18,138 nucleotides of DNA from an uncultured Eubacterium sp. (GTDB taxonomy: Bacteria; Bacillota; Clostridia; Lachnospirales; Lachnospiraceae). Shown here piece by piece: positions 1 through 5,642 of this stretch; position 1 is the first letter of the stretch, and each line of letters opens with the position of its first letter. A program made the translations under genes and the position numbers. The stretch spans positions 1 to 18,138 of the forward strand of contig CALGGT010000092.1 in assembly GCA_937915825.1 (NCBI GenBank), given 5' to 3'. The notes beneath the pieces are model-generated. The model was not told the DNA's origin. It saw nothing but the letters and a program-made list of their open reading frames with translations, and did no database searches.

Positions 1-1
1 C

Positions 2-580
2 AAGTGGCGGGTTTTGGAACAGGATGGAGACGATTTATTTTTGATGACTGATCAGGTGCTTGATTGTAAGCGATATAATGAAAAAGATAAAGATGTTACA
101 TGGGAGACGTGTACCTTGCGCCAATGGTTAAACAATGATTTTTATGATACGGCCTTTTCGGAGAGTGAACAAGAATCGGTAAAGTGGACAACGGTGATCA
201 ATGATGACAATCCGGATTTCGGAACAAAAGGCGGAAACGATACGGCAGATAGGTTGTTCCTTTTGTCTCTGTCTGAAATCACGAATACGAACTATGGTTT
301 TGATGGTAATCTAGATTTTGATGACCAGACAAGATGCTGTAAGGCATCGGCTTATGCCAAAGAACAGGGGTGTTATATCAGTGAATATCATACGAGCTGC
401 TGGTGGATGCGGTCGCCAGGGTTCGCTAGTAGTGCTGCGTCTGTAGTCATTAACGAAAAGTACGTCGTTGACAGCCAAGGCTACGTCAGTTACTTTGGCG
501 ATGTTGTTGATGCTGATGAGAACGGGGTACGGCCTGCATTACATTTAAATGCAGCAAACGCTGAAATTTCTTTAGTCTAG
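2..580 (+). CDS. DUF6273-domain protein, copy 1 (5' end cut by window)
   Basis: This reading frame is already open at base 2 (KWRVLEQDGDD). It aligns directly with the interior of the full-length paralogue at 1997-2953 (IKWQILKQDGDD), so the true start, and probably a signal sequence, lies outside the window. An internal TTG at 14 is not the start. Shared landmarks in order are LRQWLNxDFY, AFSESE, LFLLSLSEIT, the Trp-rich WWMRSPG, a divergent segment, and GVRPALHLN near the C-terminus. The WWxRSPG...GVRPAL frame is what I recognise as DUF6273. It resembles the C-type-lectin/FGE-sulfatase layout, so a ligand-binding surface role is inferred, not shown. Compared with copy 2 the divergent segment is 7 residues longer, as if one V-x5-V hairpin (VINEKYV, VDSQGYV) had been duplicated. 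The gene ends with TAG, 160 bp before the partner gene. Confidence 0.85.
   Translation, partial: KWRVLEQDGDDLFLMTDQVLDCKRYNEKDKDVTWETCTLRQWLNNDFYDTAFSESEQESVKWTTVINDDNPDFGTKGGNDTADRLFLLSLSEITNTNYGFDGNLDFDDQTRCCKASAYAKEQGCYISEYHTSCWWMRSPGFASSAASVVINEKYVVDSQGYVSYFGDVVDADENGVRPALHLNAANAEISLV
422..523 (+). other. Candidate hypervariable segment of DUF6273 copy 1
   Basis: These 34 codons lie between WWMRSPG and GVRPALHLN. By my count 28 of 34 end in C or T, with runs such as GAC, AGC, TAC, AGT, GAT, GTT and GCT. This is the spectrum expected if A residues of AAC/AAT template codons were randomised at positions 1 and 2. Just downstream, bases 533-549 are identical to the same place in copy 2 (2906-2922). 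The assignment as a retroelement-diversified region is inference. Confidence 0.35.
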
Positions 581-684
581 TAGATGGCGAACTCTCTTAA
601 AGTAAGATTTACCTGTAAAACGCTGATGATTATACTGCAGATTATGACAAAATTTGTGACAGATGCCCATCGGACAAAGTGTGG

Positions 685-713
685 TTGTCACCCGCTGTTA
701 AAAATGATATAAT
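685..713 (+). promoter_or_regulatory. Sigma-A promoter for the 741 gene
   Basis: TTGTCA at 685-690, a 17-bp spacer and TATAAT at 708-713. A TG at 705-706 makes an extended -10 element. The ribosome binding site GGAGGG follows at 727-732, before the ATG at 741. An inverted repeat, GTGACA (656-661) and TGTCAC (686-691), overlaps the -35 box and could be an operator. Confidence 0.75.
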
Positions 714-740
714 AGATATATCTGAAGGAGGGATGACATT

Positions 741-1823
741 ATGGGTAAAAGAATCATGCGAATAACACTTTTAATAGCAGCATTTATATTTACTCTGGTG
801 CTATCCGGTAAAAATAGTGTGAATGCAGCGGTTAAAACCCCTGCCGTGCTCAGCGGTGCTTCTATAAAGACAAAAGGAAATATCTATTATAGTATAGGAA
901 AAGTATTATATCGGTACGATGAGAAGACTAAGAAAATAAAAAAAATACATAAATTCGGTCAGGAGGTCGGATGGCTGCATCAATATCGCTCGTATCTTTA
1001 TATCCAGACAAATGGTTCAAATAGTTCAAATAGTTCAAATAGTTCCATTTACCGGTATAGTTTAAAGACGATGTCAACAAAACTATTTGCGAAGCATGCT
1101 GTGTTCTGTGGAATAATTGGGAAGAAAGTATATTGTACGGTTACGAAAGATAATAAAGAGTCATTTATCTATTTGAAAGAAGATGGAACCCAAACCGTAA
1201 TATTTGAGAATATTGTGAAAAAATCAAAAGGAGGCTCCGGGATTCAAGGTATTGAAATATGGGATGGGAAGATTTATTATTCTCAGGAAGAGGAAAAAGA
1301 CGCCGTAACAGAGAAGAATAAATCCGAAAGTAAAGAAGATGAAGACGAGGATGAGGAGAATAATTATTCTTATCATTACATGACAGAAAAGGGCGAGATA
1401 AAAGACATTACAAGGAAAAAATATAATACCATTGTGAGTAAGTATTTTTCGTTTATGAGTTATCCGGAAAAGGGTGTTTCTAATATGATTTCTTCAGGGA
1501 CACAAGTTCAATATGGTCATACAACTTATGTCTATTATAGTGTAAAAGACAACAAAAAAGAATATTTGGAACAGCTAAATAAAAAGAATAAAAGGAAAAA
1601 GATATATTCAATTAAATTGAATAAAAAGAAATATAAATATCGTTATTTATTTCCTTGCAATTCATTCAAAGGGCAGGTCATGGTTGCAGAAGAGTCATGT
1701 TATAAAAAGAAAAAGAATGGATATGCCGGCAATCGGATCTACCGGCTTTTGAATGATAAAGGAAAGGTAATTAAGACGCTTGGTAAATTGAAACTGAAGA
1801 AAATGTATCGGTGGGGCTGGTAA
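741..1823 (+). CDS. Secreted Lys-rich propeller-like protein, copy 1
   Basis: This is a 360-residue exported protein of unknown function. The N-terminus (MGKRIMR, then a hydrophobic stretch to about residue 22, and VNAA|VKT near residue 30) is a standard Gram-positive signal peptide. The mature protein has repeated short units of the type IYY-x-GK-LYRYDxKTKKIKKI, LYIQT...IYRYSLKT and VYCTV...FIYLKEDGT. This suggests a beta-propeller or DUF5050/WD40-like fold, which is an inference from repeat shape only. A Ser/Asn run (SNSSNSSNSS, about residues 93-102) and a strongly acidic patch (EDEDEDEE, about residues 199-206) sit in loops. The C-terminal third is very Lys-rich. It is a clear paralogue of 2989-4128, sharing YHYxTxxGxxxDIT, YPEKGVSNM and YRLLNxKGKVIKTLGK. 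It has its own promoter and a GGAGGG site 8 bp before the ATG. It lies directly after a DUF6273 gene, as its paralogue does. Confidence 0.85.
   Translation: MGKRIMRITLLIAAFIFTLVLSGKNSVNAAVKTPAVLSGASIKTKGNIYYSIGKVLYRYDEKTKKIKKIHKFGQEVGWLHQYRSYLYIQTNGSNSSNSSNSSIYRYSLKTMSTKLFAKHAVFCGIIGKKVYCTVTKDNKESFIYLKEDGTQTVIFENIVKKSKGGSGIQGIEIWDGKIYYSQEEEKDAVTEKNKSESKEDEDEDEENNYSYHYMTEKGEIKDITRKKYNTIVSKYFSFMSYPEKGVSNMISSGTQVQYGHTTYVYYSVKDNKKEYLEQLNKKNKRKKIYSIKLNKKKYKYRYLFPCNSFKGQVMVAEESCYKKKKNGYAGNRIYRLLNDKGKVIKTLGKLKLKKMYRWGW
1016..1042 (+). repeat. 9-bp tandem repeat (3 copies) in coding sequence
   Basis: TTCAAATAG is repeated three times perfectly, followed by a further TTC. It is in frame and encodes the SNS/SNSS run, so copy-number change would alter a loop length without a frameshift. 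The paralogue at 2989-4128 lacks this insert. Confidence 0.85.
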
Positions 1824-1911
1824 GATGTTCCGCTCATTCGGTTAATCATTGATGGAAATGAAGTATAATGGCAACGCAGATTGATAGAAATCTACGTAGT
1901 ATAGAGTATAG

Positions 1912-1949
1912 CAGATACCGCTCTAACTTGACAGTTGGGGCGGTATCTG
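1912..1949 (+). promoter_or_regulatory. Long perfect-type hairpin with TTGACA loop
   Basis: The left arm CAGATACCGCTCTAAC (1912-1927) pairs with GTTGGGGCGGTATCTG (1934-1949) over 16 positions. Fourteen are Watson-Crick pairs and two are G-T wobbles, and the six-base loop is TTGACA. There is no T-run after it, so it is not a classical intrinsic terminator. It sits in the 173-bp gap before the DUF6273 lipoprotein gene. It could be an operator centred on a -35 box, or an RNA hairpin in a leader transcribed from further upstream, for example from TATAAT at 1864-1869. Confidence 0.7.
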
Positions 1950-1956
1950 AAATTAT
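1928..1956 (+). promoter_or_regulatory. Possible promoter inside the hairpin
   Basis: A perfect -35 TTGACA (1928-1933) is followed by a 17-bp spacer, TG at 1948-1949 and a weaker -10 AATTAT (1951-1956). The -35 lies exactly in the centre of the 1912-1949 inverted repeat. The start codon at 1997 is 41 bp downstream of the -10. Confidence 0.4.
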
Positions 1957-1996
1957 TTCAAATAATATCTCGTATGTGGTAGAAAAGGAAAGTTTT

Positions 1997-2953
1997 ATGA
2001 GAATGTCATATAGGAAAATGATCTGGAACATGATAGGAATCCTGGGGACTGCACTGGCGTTAACCGCCTGTACATTTAACGGTTTGGGTGGTGATACGCC
2101 ATCTGCAAATCAAAATAGCGCAGAAAAAGATTACGCCCTTAGCAGCCCTGAAGTGGAAAGCGCGACCGGAGATTACGCCCTTAGCAGCCCTGATGTGGAA
2201 AGCACGACAAGAGATATCATCGAGTTTGGAAGTTACTGGCAGGAAGATACCAATGGGGATGGTGTAGCAGACCAAAGGGATGACAAGACTCCCATCAAGT
2301 GGCAGATTTTAAAGCAGGACGGGGACGATCTATTCCTTCTTGCCGACCATATACTTGCCTGCAAGCCCTATAATGATGACGCTGTAACGAGAATCGTTGA
2401 GGATGGGTGGGAAGATCTTCATCCATATGCGGATTATTCCAGCACATGGGAAAAATCATCACTGCGGCAATGGTTAAACAAAGATTTTTATGAGGATGCC
2501 TTTTCAGAGAGTGAAAAAGAAGCTGTAAAGCAGACAACGGTGATAAATGAAGGCAATTCACATTACGACACGGAAGGTGGAAAGGATACGACAGATAAGT
2601 TGTTTCTCTTATCTCTCTCTGAAATAACAAATGAGGATTATGGTTTTCAGAGCGATCGATCTCTACATGACCAGGAAAGATATGGGAAAGCGACGGCTTA
2701 TGCCATAGCGCAGGGATGTGCACAAGGAAATGCACAGAGAAGTCCTGAAGGAGGAAGTTCAGAAGGAAGTGAAATCAGCAGGAAAGATACGAGGTGGTGG
2801 CTTCGGTCGCCGGGTTACATTCGAAAACTTGCAACAGAGGTTAACAGCGACGGCGACGTCAATGACTACGGTGAGGATGTTCGCAGCGAAGATTGCGGTG
2901 TTCGACCTGCATTACATTTAAACCGTTCCTCTTCTGTTTGGAAGAAGGGTTAA
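1997..2953 (+). CDS. DUF6273-domain lipoprotein, copy 2
   Basis: This is a 318-residue predicted surface lipoprotein. I chose ATG 1997 because AAGGAA sits just upstream and because it puts a textbook lipobox, LTAC with Cys25, after a 16-residue hydrophobic core. The in-frame upstream ATG at 1868 would add 43 residues ahead of the signal and run through the hairpin. After the lipobox come a short spacer with a 14-residue direct repeat (DYALSSP...), then the DUF6273 domain: IIEFGSYWQED near residue 75, SLRQWLNKDFY, AFSESE, LFLLSLSEIT, RWWLRSPG and GVRPALHLN. A sulfatase-modifying/C-type-lectin-like fold is inferred from the WWLRSPG...GVRP frame. Residues 274-300 diverge sharply from copy 1. An extra low-complexity insert (AQGNAQRSPEGGSSEGSE) precedes WWLRSPG. 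The partner gene starts 35 bp later and is probably co-transcribed. Confidence 0.87.
   Translation: MRMSYRKMIWNMIGILGTALALTACTFNGLGGDTPSANQNSAEKDYALSSPEVESATGDYALSSPDVESTTRDIIEFGSYWQEDTNGDGVADQRDDKTPIKWQILKQDGDDLFLLADHILACKPYNDDAVTRIVEDGWEDLHPYADYSSTWEKSSLRQWLNKDFYEDAFSESEKEAVKQTTVINEGNSHYDTEGGKDTTDKLFLLSLSEITNEDYGFQSDRSLHDQERYGKATAYAIAQGCAQGNAQRSPEGGSSEGSEISRKDTRWWLRSPGYIRKLATEVNSDGDVNDYGEDVRSEDCGVRPALHLNRSSSVWKKG
2129..2212 (+). repeat. 42-bp direct repeat (2 copies) in lipoprotein stalk
   Basis: Units 2129-2170 and 2171-2212 are nearly identical. They encode DYALSSPEVESATG and DYALSSPDVESTTR. The repeat lies between the lipidated Cys and the DUF6273 domain, so it lengthens the tether that holds the domain off the membrane. 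Confidence 0.9.
2816..2896 (+). other. Candidate hypervariable segment of DUF6273 copy 2
   Basis: These 27 codons lie between WWLRSPG and GVRPALHLN. The last 19 (GTT at 2840 to TGC at 2896) align without gaps to copy 1, and 17 of 19 end in C or T in each copy. Codons AAC, AGC, GAC, AAT, TAC, CGC and TGC all differ from AAC/AAT only at A positions. At codon positions 1 and 2 there are 13 differences between the copies, against 8 at position 3, so change is biased to amino-acid replacement. Retroelement diversification is inferred, not shown. Confidence 0.4.
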
Positions 2954-2988
2954 GTTGTAACAAGCGAGGAGAAGGAGGATTAAGAACG

Positions 2989-4128
2989 ATGAAGACGATG
3001 AACTTACTACGAAACCACAAAATAAAAGCGATGATGACTATGACGATTATGGCAGCGTTTATCTTGCCTATGTTATTCCCCGGGAAGGGAGATATAGCTG
3101 CTATTCATGCGGCGGTTAAGACTTCCTCATATCTAAGTGGTGAGGAAGCGATCAAATCCGGTAAGCGAATCTATTATAAACTGGATAAAAAACTATGCCA
3201 ATACGATATTAAGACAAAGAAGATCAAGAAATTACATAAATTCAGTGCTGGAATTGATAAACTATATAAATATCATTCAAATATTTACGTACAGACAAGG
3301 AAAGCGACAAAGAAAAACGGGAGATATATAAGAAAATATACGATCTATCGTTATGGCGCAAAGACGAAAAAAATAAAAGTACTAGAAAAAAATGCGGTTT
3401 TTTTGGGGATGATCGGTGAAAATGTATATTGTGTGAAGATCAAAGATAAAAAGCTGGATATTCTCCGATTGAAGAATAACGGAACAAAAACGGTGGTATT
3501 TAAGGATCTGGGAAGTACGTCGTACGTCGATTATTATTTACATGACTTATGCTATATCTGGAATGAGAAACTGTATTATAAACAGACGGAAAAGCAAGAT
3601 GCTGTCACAACCGACACAACAAATAATAGTGAAGAAGATGATGACGAGGAAGAGGATAAGAACGCCTCATACCACTACCTGACGGCGGATGGAACGGTAC
3701 ATGATATTACAAAAAACAAGTATAATAAAATTTTGTACAAATATGTTGTGGCTTTATGGTATCCGGAGAAAGGTGTCTCCAATATGGGTTTCAGTCTCAC
3801 ACAGATTCAATATGGGAAGAAAAGTTATTCATATTATAGTAATTTAATGGATGGATGGTCAACTTCCAATAAGGCCACTCTCATTCGTCACAACCCCAAA
3901 AATAATAAAGAGAGAGTAATATATTCCATAAAAAAGAAAACAAAGAAAGCAAAATATCGTTGGATCAATGACACTCCGGCAGTCTTTAAAAAGCAAATCC
4001 TTGTTGAAGAGGACATGACCTATAAGAAGAAAAAGAGAGGATATAAAGGGGAATATACCTATCGACTTTTAAATGCGAAAGGGAAGGTGATCAAGACCCT
4101 TGGAAAAGTGAAGTACAAAAGGAGATAA
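2989..4128 (+). CDS. Secreted Lys-rich propeller-like protein, copy 2
   Basis: This 379-residue exported protein is a paralogue of 741-1823; the function is not recognised. I chose ATG 2989 because AAGGAGG (2972-2978) lies 10 bp upstream. It gives a basic N-terminus (MKTMNLLRNHKIKA), a hydrophobic core and a cleavage region near IHAA|VKT that matches copy 1. Upstream in-frame codons overlap the DUF6273 gene. The body repeats short IYYKLDKKLCQYDIKTKKIKKL-like units as in copy 1. It keeps an acidic patch (EEDDDEEED, about residues 222-230) followed by the shared YHYLTADGTVHDIT motif, YPEKGVSNM, and the C-terminal YRLLNAKGKVIKTLGK. It follows the DUF6273 lipoprotein gene by 35 bp, so the two probably form one transcript. 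Copy 2 lacks the SNS microsatellite of copy 1 but has its own basic insert (RKATKKNGRYIRK) at that place. Confidence 0.86.
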   Translation: MKTMNLLRNHKIKAMMTMTIMAAFILPMLFPGKGDIAAIHAAVKTSSYLSGEEAIKSGKRIYYKLDKKLCQYDIKTKKIKKLHKFSAGIDKLYKYHSNIYVQTRKATKKNGRYIRKYTIYRYGAKTKKIKVLEKNAVFLGMIGENVYCVKIKDKKLDILRLKNNGTKTVVFKDLGSTSYVDYYLHDLCYIWNEKLYYKQTEKQDAVTTDTTNNSEEDDDEEEDKNASYHYLTADGTVHDITKNKYNKILYKYVVALWYPEKGVSNMGFSLTQIQYGKKSYSYYSNLMDGWSTSNKATLIRHNPKNNKERVIYSIKKKTKKAKYRWINDTPAVFKKQILVEEDMTYKKKKRGYKGEYTYRLLNAKGKVIKTLGKVKYKRR

Positions 4129-4159
4129 AATCCTTTAAAAAATTTGAAAAAAAGAATCG

Positions 4160-4199
4160 GTGATAACAGATCCCGAAGGACTTCTTTCTAAATTATCAC
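4160..4199 (+). promoter_or_regulatory. Inverted repeat abutting the -35 box
   Basis: GTGATAA (4160-4166) and TTATCAC (4193-4199) form a perfect 7-bp inverted repeat separated by 26 bp. It ends one base before the -35 hexamer of the 4259 promoter. The left part, ACAGATCCCGAAGGAC, resembles ACAGATGCCCATCGGAC at 659-675 upstream of the 741 gene. A shared regulator is possible but unproven. Confidence 0.4.
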
Positions 4200-4228
4200 T
4201 TTACAATCATAATTTTGGAATGTATAAT
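4200..4228 (+). promoter_or_regulatory. Sigma-A promoter for the 4259 SGNH gene
   Basis: TTTACA (4200-4205), a 17-bp spacer and TATAAT (4223-4228). The ribosome binding site CGGAGGAAG (4248-4256) precedes the ATG at 4259. The promoter starts a new transcription unit after the duplicated cassette. Confidence 0.75.
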
Positions 4229-4258
4229 TATATTATACTTATGTTTCGGAGGAAGATT

Positions 4259-5401
4259 ATGAAAAAGAATATGTATATGCGTGCATTTTTATGTGCTACG
4301 TCCCTATTTTGCTTATCCATGGGAGTGCCAAATGTGAAAACACCGGCAACAGTTGCAGTAAGTGCAGCTGTTGAGAACAATACAGCAACAACCGTTCCCA
4401 CAGAAGTACCTGGTTCCACACCTGGTTCTACATCTAGTTCGGTTCCCACTGCGGTTCCAACATCCGTCCCTACGGCAAGTGCGAATCCGATCGAATCCTC
4501 GGAGCCTACGGCTACACCGTCCGGGAAGGTTGAAAAACCTAAGAAGAAACTGAAAAAAGTTAAGAAAATCAAGGCGAGAAGATATTCCACCCATCAGGTT
4601 AAGATTTCATGGAAAAAAACGAAAAAAGCCAAATACTACAGAGTGTATTATTCCCGTAAAAAGAACGGAAAATACCGTGTGGCAGGCGTTACAAAAAAAG
4701 GACATTATCTGGTTGGGAAATTAAAAAATCATAAGAAATATTATTTTTATGTACAGGCATGTAAGAAGAAGAAACCAACAGAAACCGATAGCTTGCCCTC
4801 TAAGAAAACATCCATGCGGATGAAAACCTATGTGAGAAAGACGATTTTTGCCGGAGATTCCATCTGTGAGGGAGTCTCGTGGTGGACGCTTCCTTGTCTG
4901 CACATAGGCGGTAAGAAAAAAGTGGTTGCTTACAAGGGATTAAATACGGTAACGTATCACACAAAGAGAATTTTTGGCGGCAAAACAGGTTTACAAAAAG
5001 TGATCTCGGAGAAACCGTATCGGGTATATATGATGCTGGGAATTAACGAGATTCATTTTCGACGTTGGAGAGACATGATCCGTGAGTACCAGGGGTTGGT
5101 ACGCGCGATCAAGCAGGCGTCGCCGCAAACAGACATTGTACTGTGCTCGGTTTCCCCGGTTACAAGAGGAGAGAGAGCACGACATAAGGGATTCTGGCAG
5201 ATCCCCGTCTTTAATCGCAACCTGAAGAAGATGGCAAAGAGGAATAATGTTAAATACACGAATTATACGGCATTTCTCAAAGATTCCCAGGGATACCTGA
5301 AGAGTTGTTACGCAACCGCGGATGGATACCACTGGAAGCTGCCGGCGTATCGTAAATTTGCGAAGATCATGCAAAAATACGATTTATCTCTGGATCGATG
5401 A
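4259..5401 (+). CDS. Secreted SGNH/GDSL-type esterase with FN3-like module
   Basis: This 380-residue exported hydrolase probably removes acyl groups (typically acetyl) from a carbohydrate outside the cell. Layout: a signal peptide to about residue 38; a Pro/Thr/Ser/Val linker (about 45-92, VPTEVPGSTPG... type); a Lys-rich FN3-like module (about 98-180, with HQVKISWKKTKKAKYYRVYYS and YYFYVQA); then the SGNH domain. Catalytic blocks are visible: GDSICEG with Ser201 (block I), GINE with Asn263 (block III), and DGYH with Asp355 and His358 (block V). I chose ATG 4259 for its CGGAGGAAG site and promoter; the upstream in-frame ATG at 4160 crosses the promoter. The substrate cannot be read from sequence. 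Its position just ahead of an O-acetylation operon suggests it trims or edits the same polymer, or acts on acetylated xylan like the xylanase at 15860. Confidence 0.85.
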   Translation: MKKNMYMRAFLCATSLFCLSMGVPNVKTPATVAVSAAVENNTATTVPTEVPGSTPGSTSSSVPTAVPTSVPTASANPIESSEPTATPSGKVEKPKKKLKKVKKIKARRYSTHQVKISWKKTKKAKYYRVYYSRKKNGKYRVAGVTKKGHYLVGKLKNHKKYYFYVQACKKKKPTETDSLPSKKTSMRMKTYVRKTIFAGDSICEGVSWWTLPCLHIGGKKKVVAYKGLNTVTYHTKRIFGGKTGLQKVISEKPYRVYMMLGINEIHFRRWRDMIREYQGLVRAIKQASPQTDIVLCSVSPVTRGERARHKGFWQIPVFNRNLKKMAKRNNVKYTNYTAFLKDSQGYLKSCYATADGYHWKLPAYRKFAKIMQKYDLSLDR

Positions 5402-5404
5402 TTG

Positions 5405-5512
5405 CATCGATCCGATGGAGCAAGAGAAGTTAGCTGGCCGATCCCGGTGATCTCGTGGACCAGGTACATAGATCCCGTCGAATCCATGGATTCCGCTCAT
5501 CGATCCGATGGA
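5405..5512 (+). repeat. Direct repeat pair CATCGATCCGATGGA
   Basis: The 15-mer occurs at 5405-5419 and 5498-5512. The sequence between is rich in degenerate GATCC/CGAT words. It lies in the 214-bp gap between the SGNH gene and the O-acetylation operon, directly before the 14-bp array. No coding potential was recognised. Confidence 0.7.
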
Positions 5513-5520
5513 TCCCGCCC

Positions 5521-5604
5521 GGCGATAGGAGCTTGGCGATAGGAGTTTGGCGATAGGAGTTTGGCGATAGGAGTTTGGAGATAGGAGTTCGGCGATATAA
5601 ATTT
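5521..5604 (+). repeat. 14-bp tandem array, six units
   Basis: Units start at 5521, 5535, 5549, 5563, 5577 and 5591. The consensus is GGCGATAGGAGTTT; three units are perfect, two have one or two changes, and the last (GGCGATATAAATTT) has decayed. Each unit carries TAGGAG, similar to a Shine-Dalgarno core. The array ends one base before the real site GGAGGAAG of the DUF4358 gene. The last unit contains TATAAA, a possible -10 element. Confidence 0.9.
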
Positions 5605-5615
5605 GGAGGAAGATT

Positions 5616-5642
5616 ATGAATGATATGAATGTTATGAATGAT
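5616..5642 (+). repeat. 9-bp tandem repeat at start codon
   Basis: ATGAATGAT, ATGAATGTT and ATGAATGAT follow one another and encode MND-MNV-MND. The start codon itself has been multiplied. Each unit is an alternative in-frame ATG, although only the first has a well-spaced ribosome binding site. Confidence 0.85.

Noticed and set aside
1912..1949. Intrinsic terminator for the 741 gene
   Set aside because: The stem is strong but is followed by AAATTATTTC rather than a T-run, on either strand.
1868..1996. Longer N-terminus for the DUF6273 lipoprotein from ATG 1868
   Set aside because: It would translate the 16-bp hairpin and place 43 residues ahead of a perfect lipoprotein signal. ATG 1997 has a ribosome binding site.
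4160..4258. N-terminal extension of the SGNH esterase from ATG 4160
   Set aside because: It spans the promoter at 4200-4228 and would bury the signal peptide.
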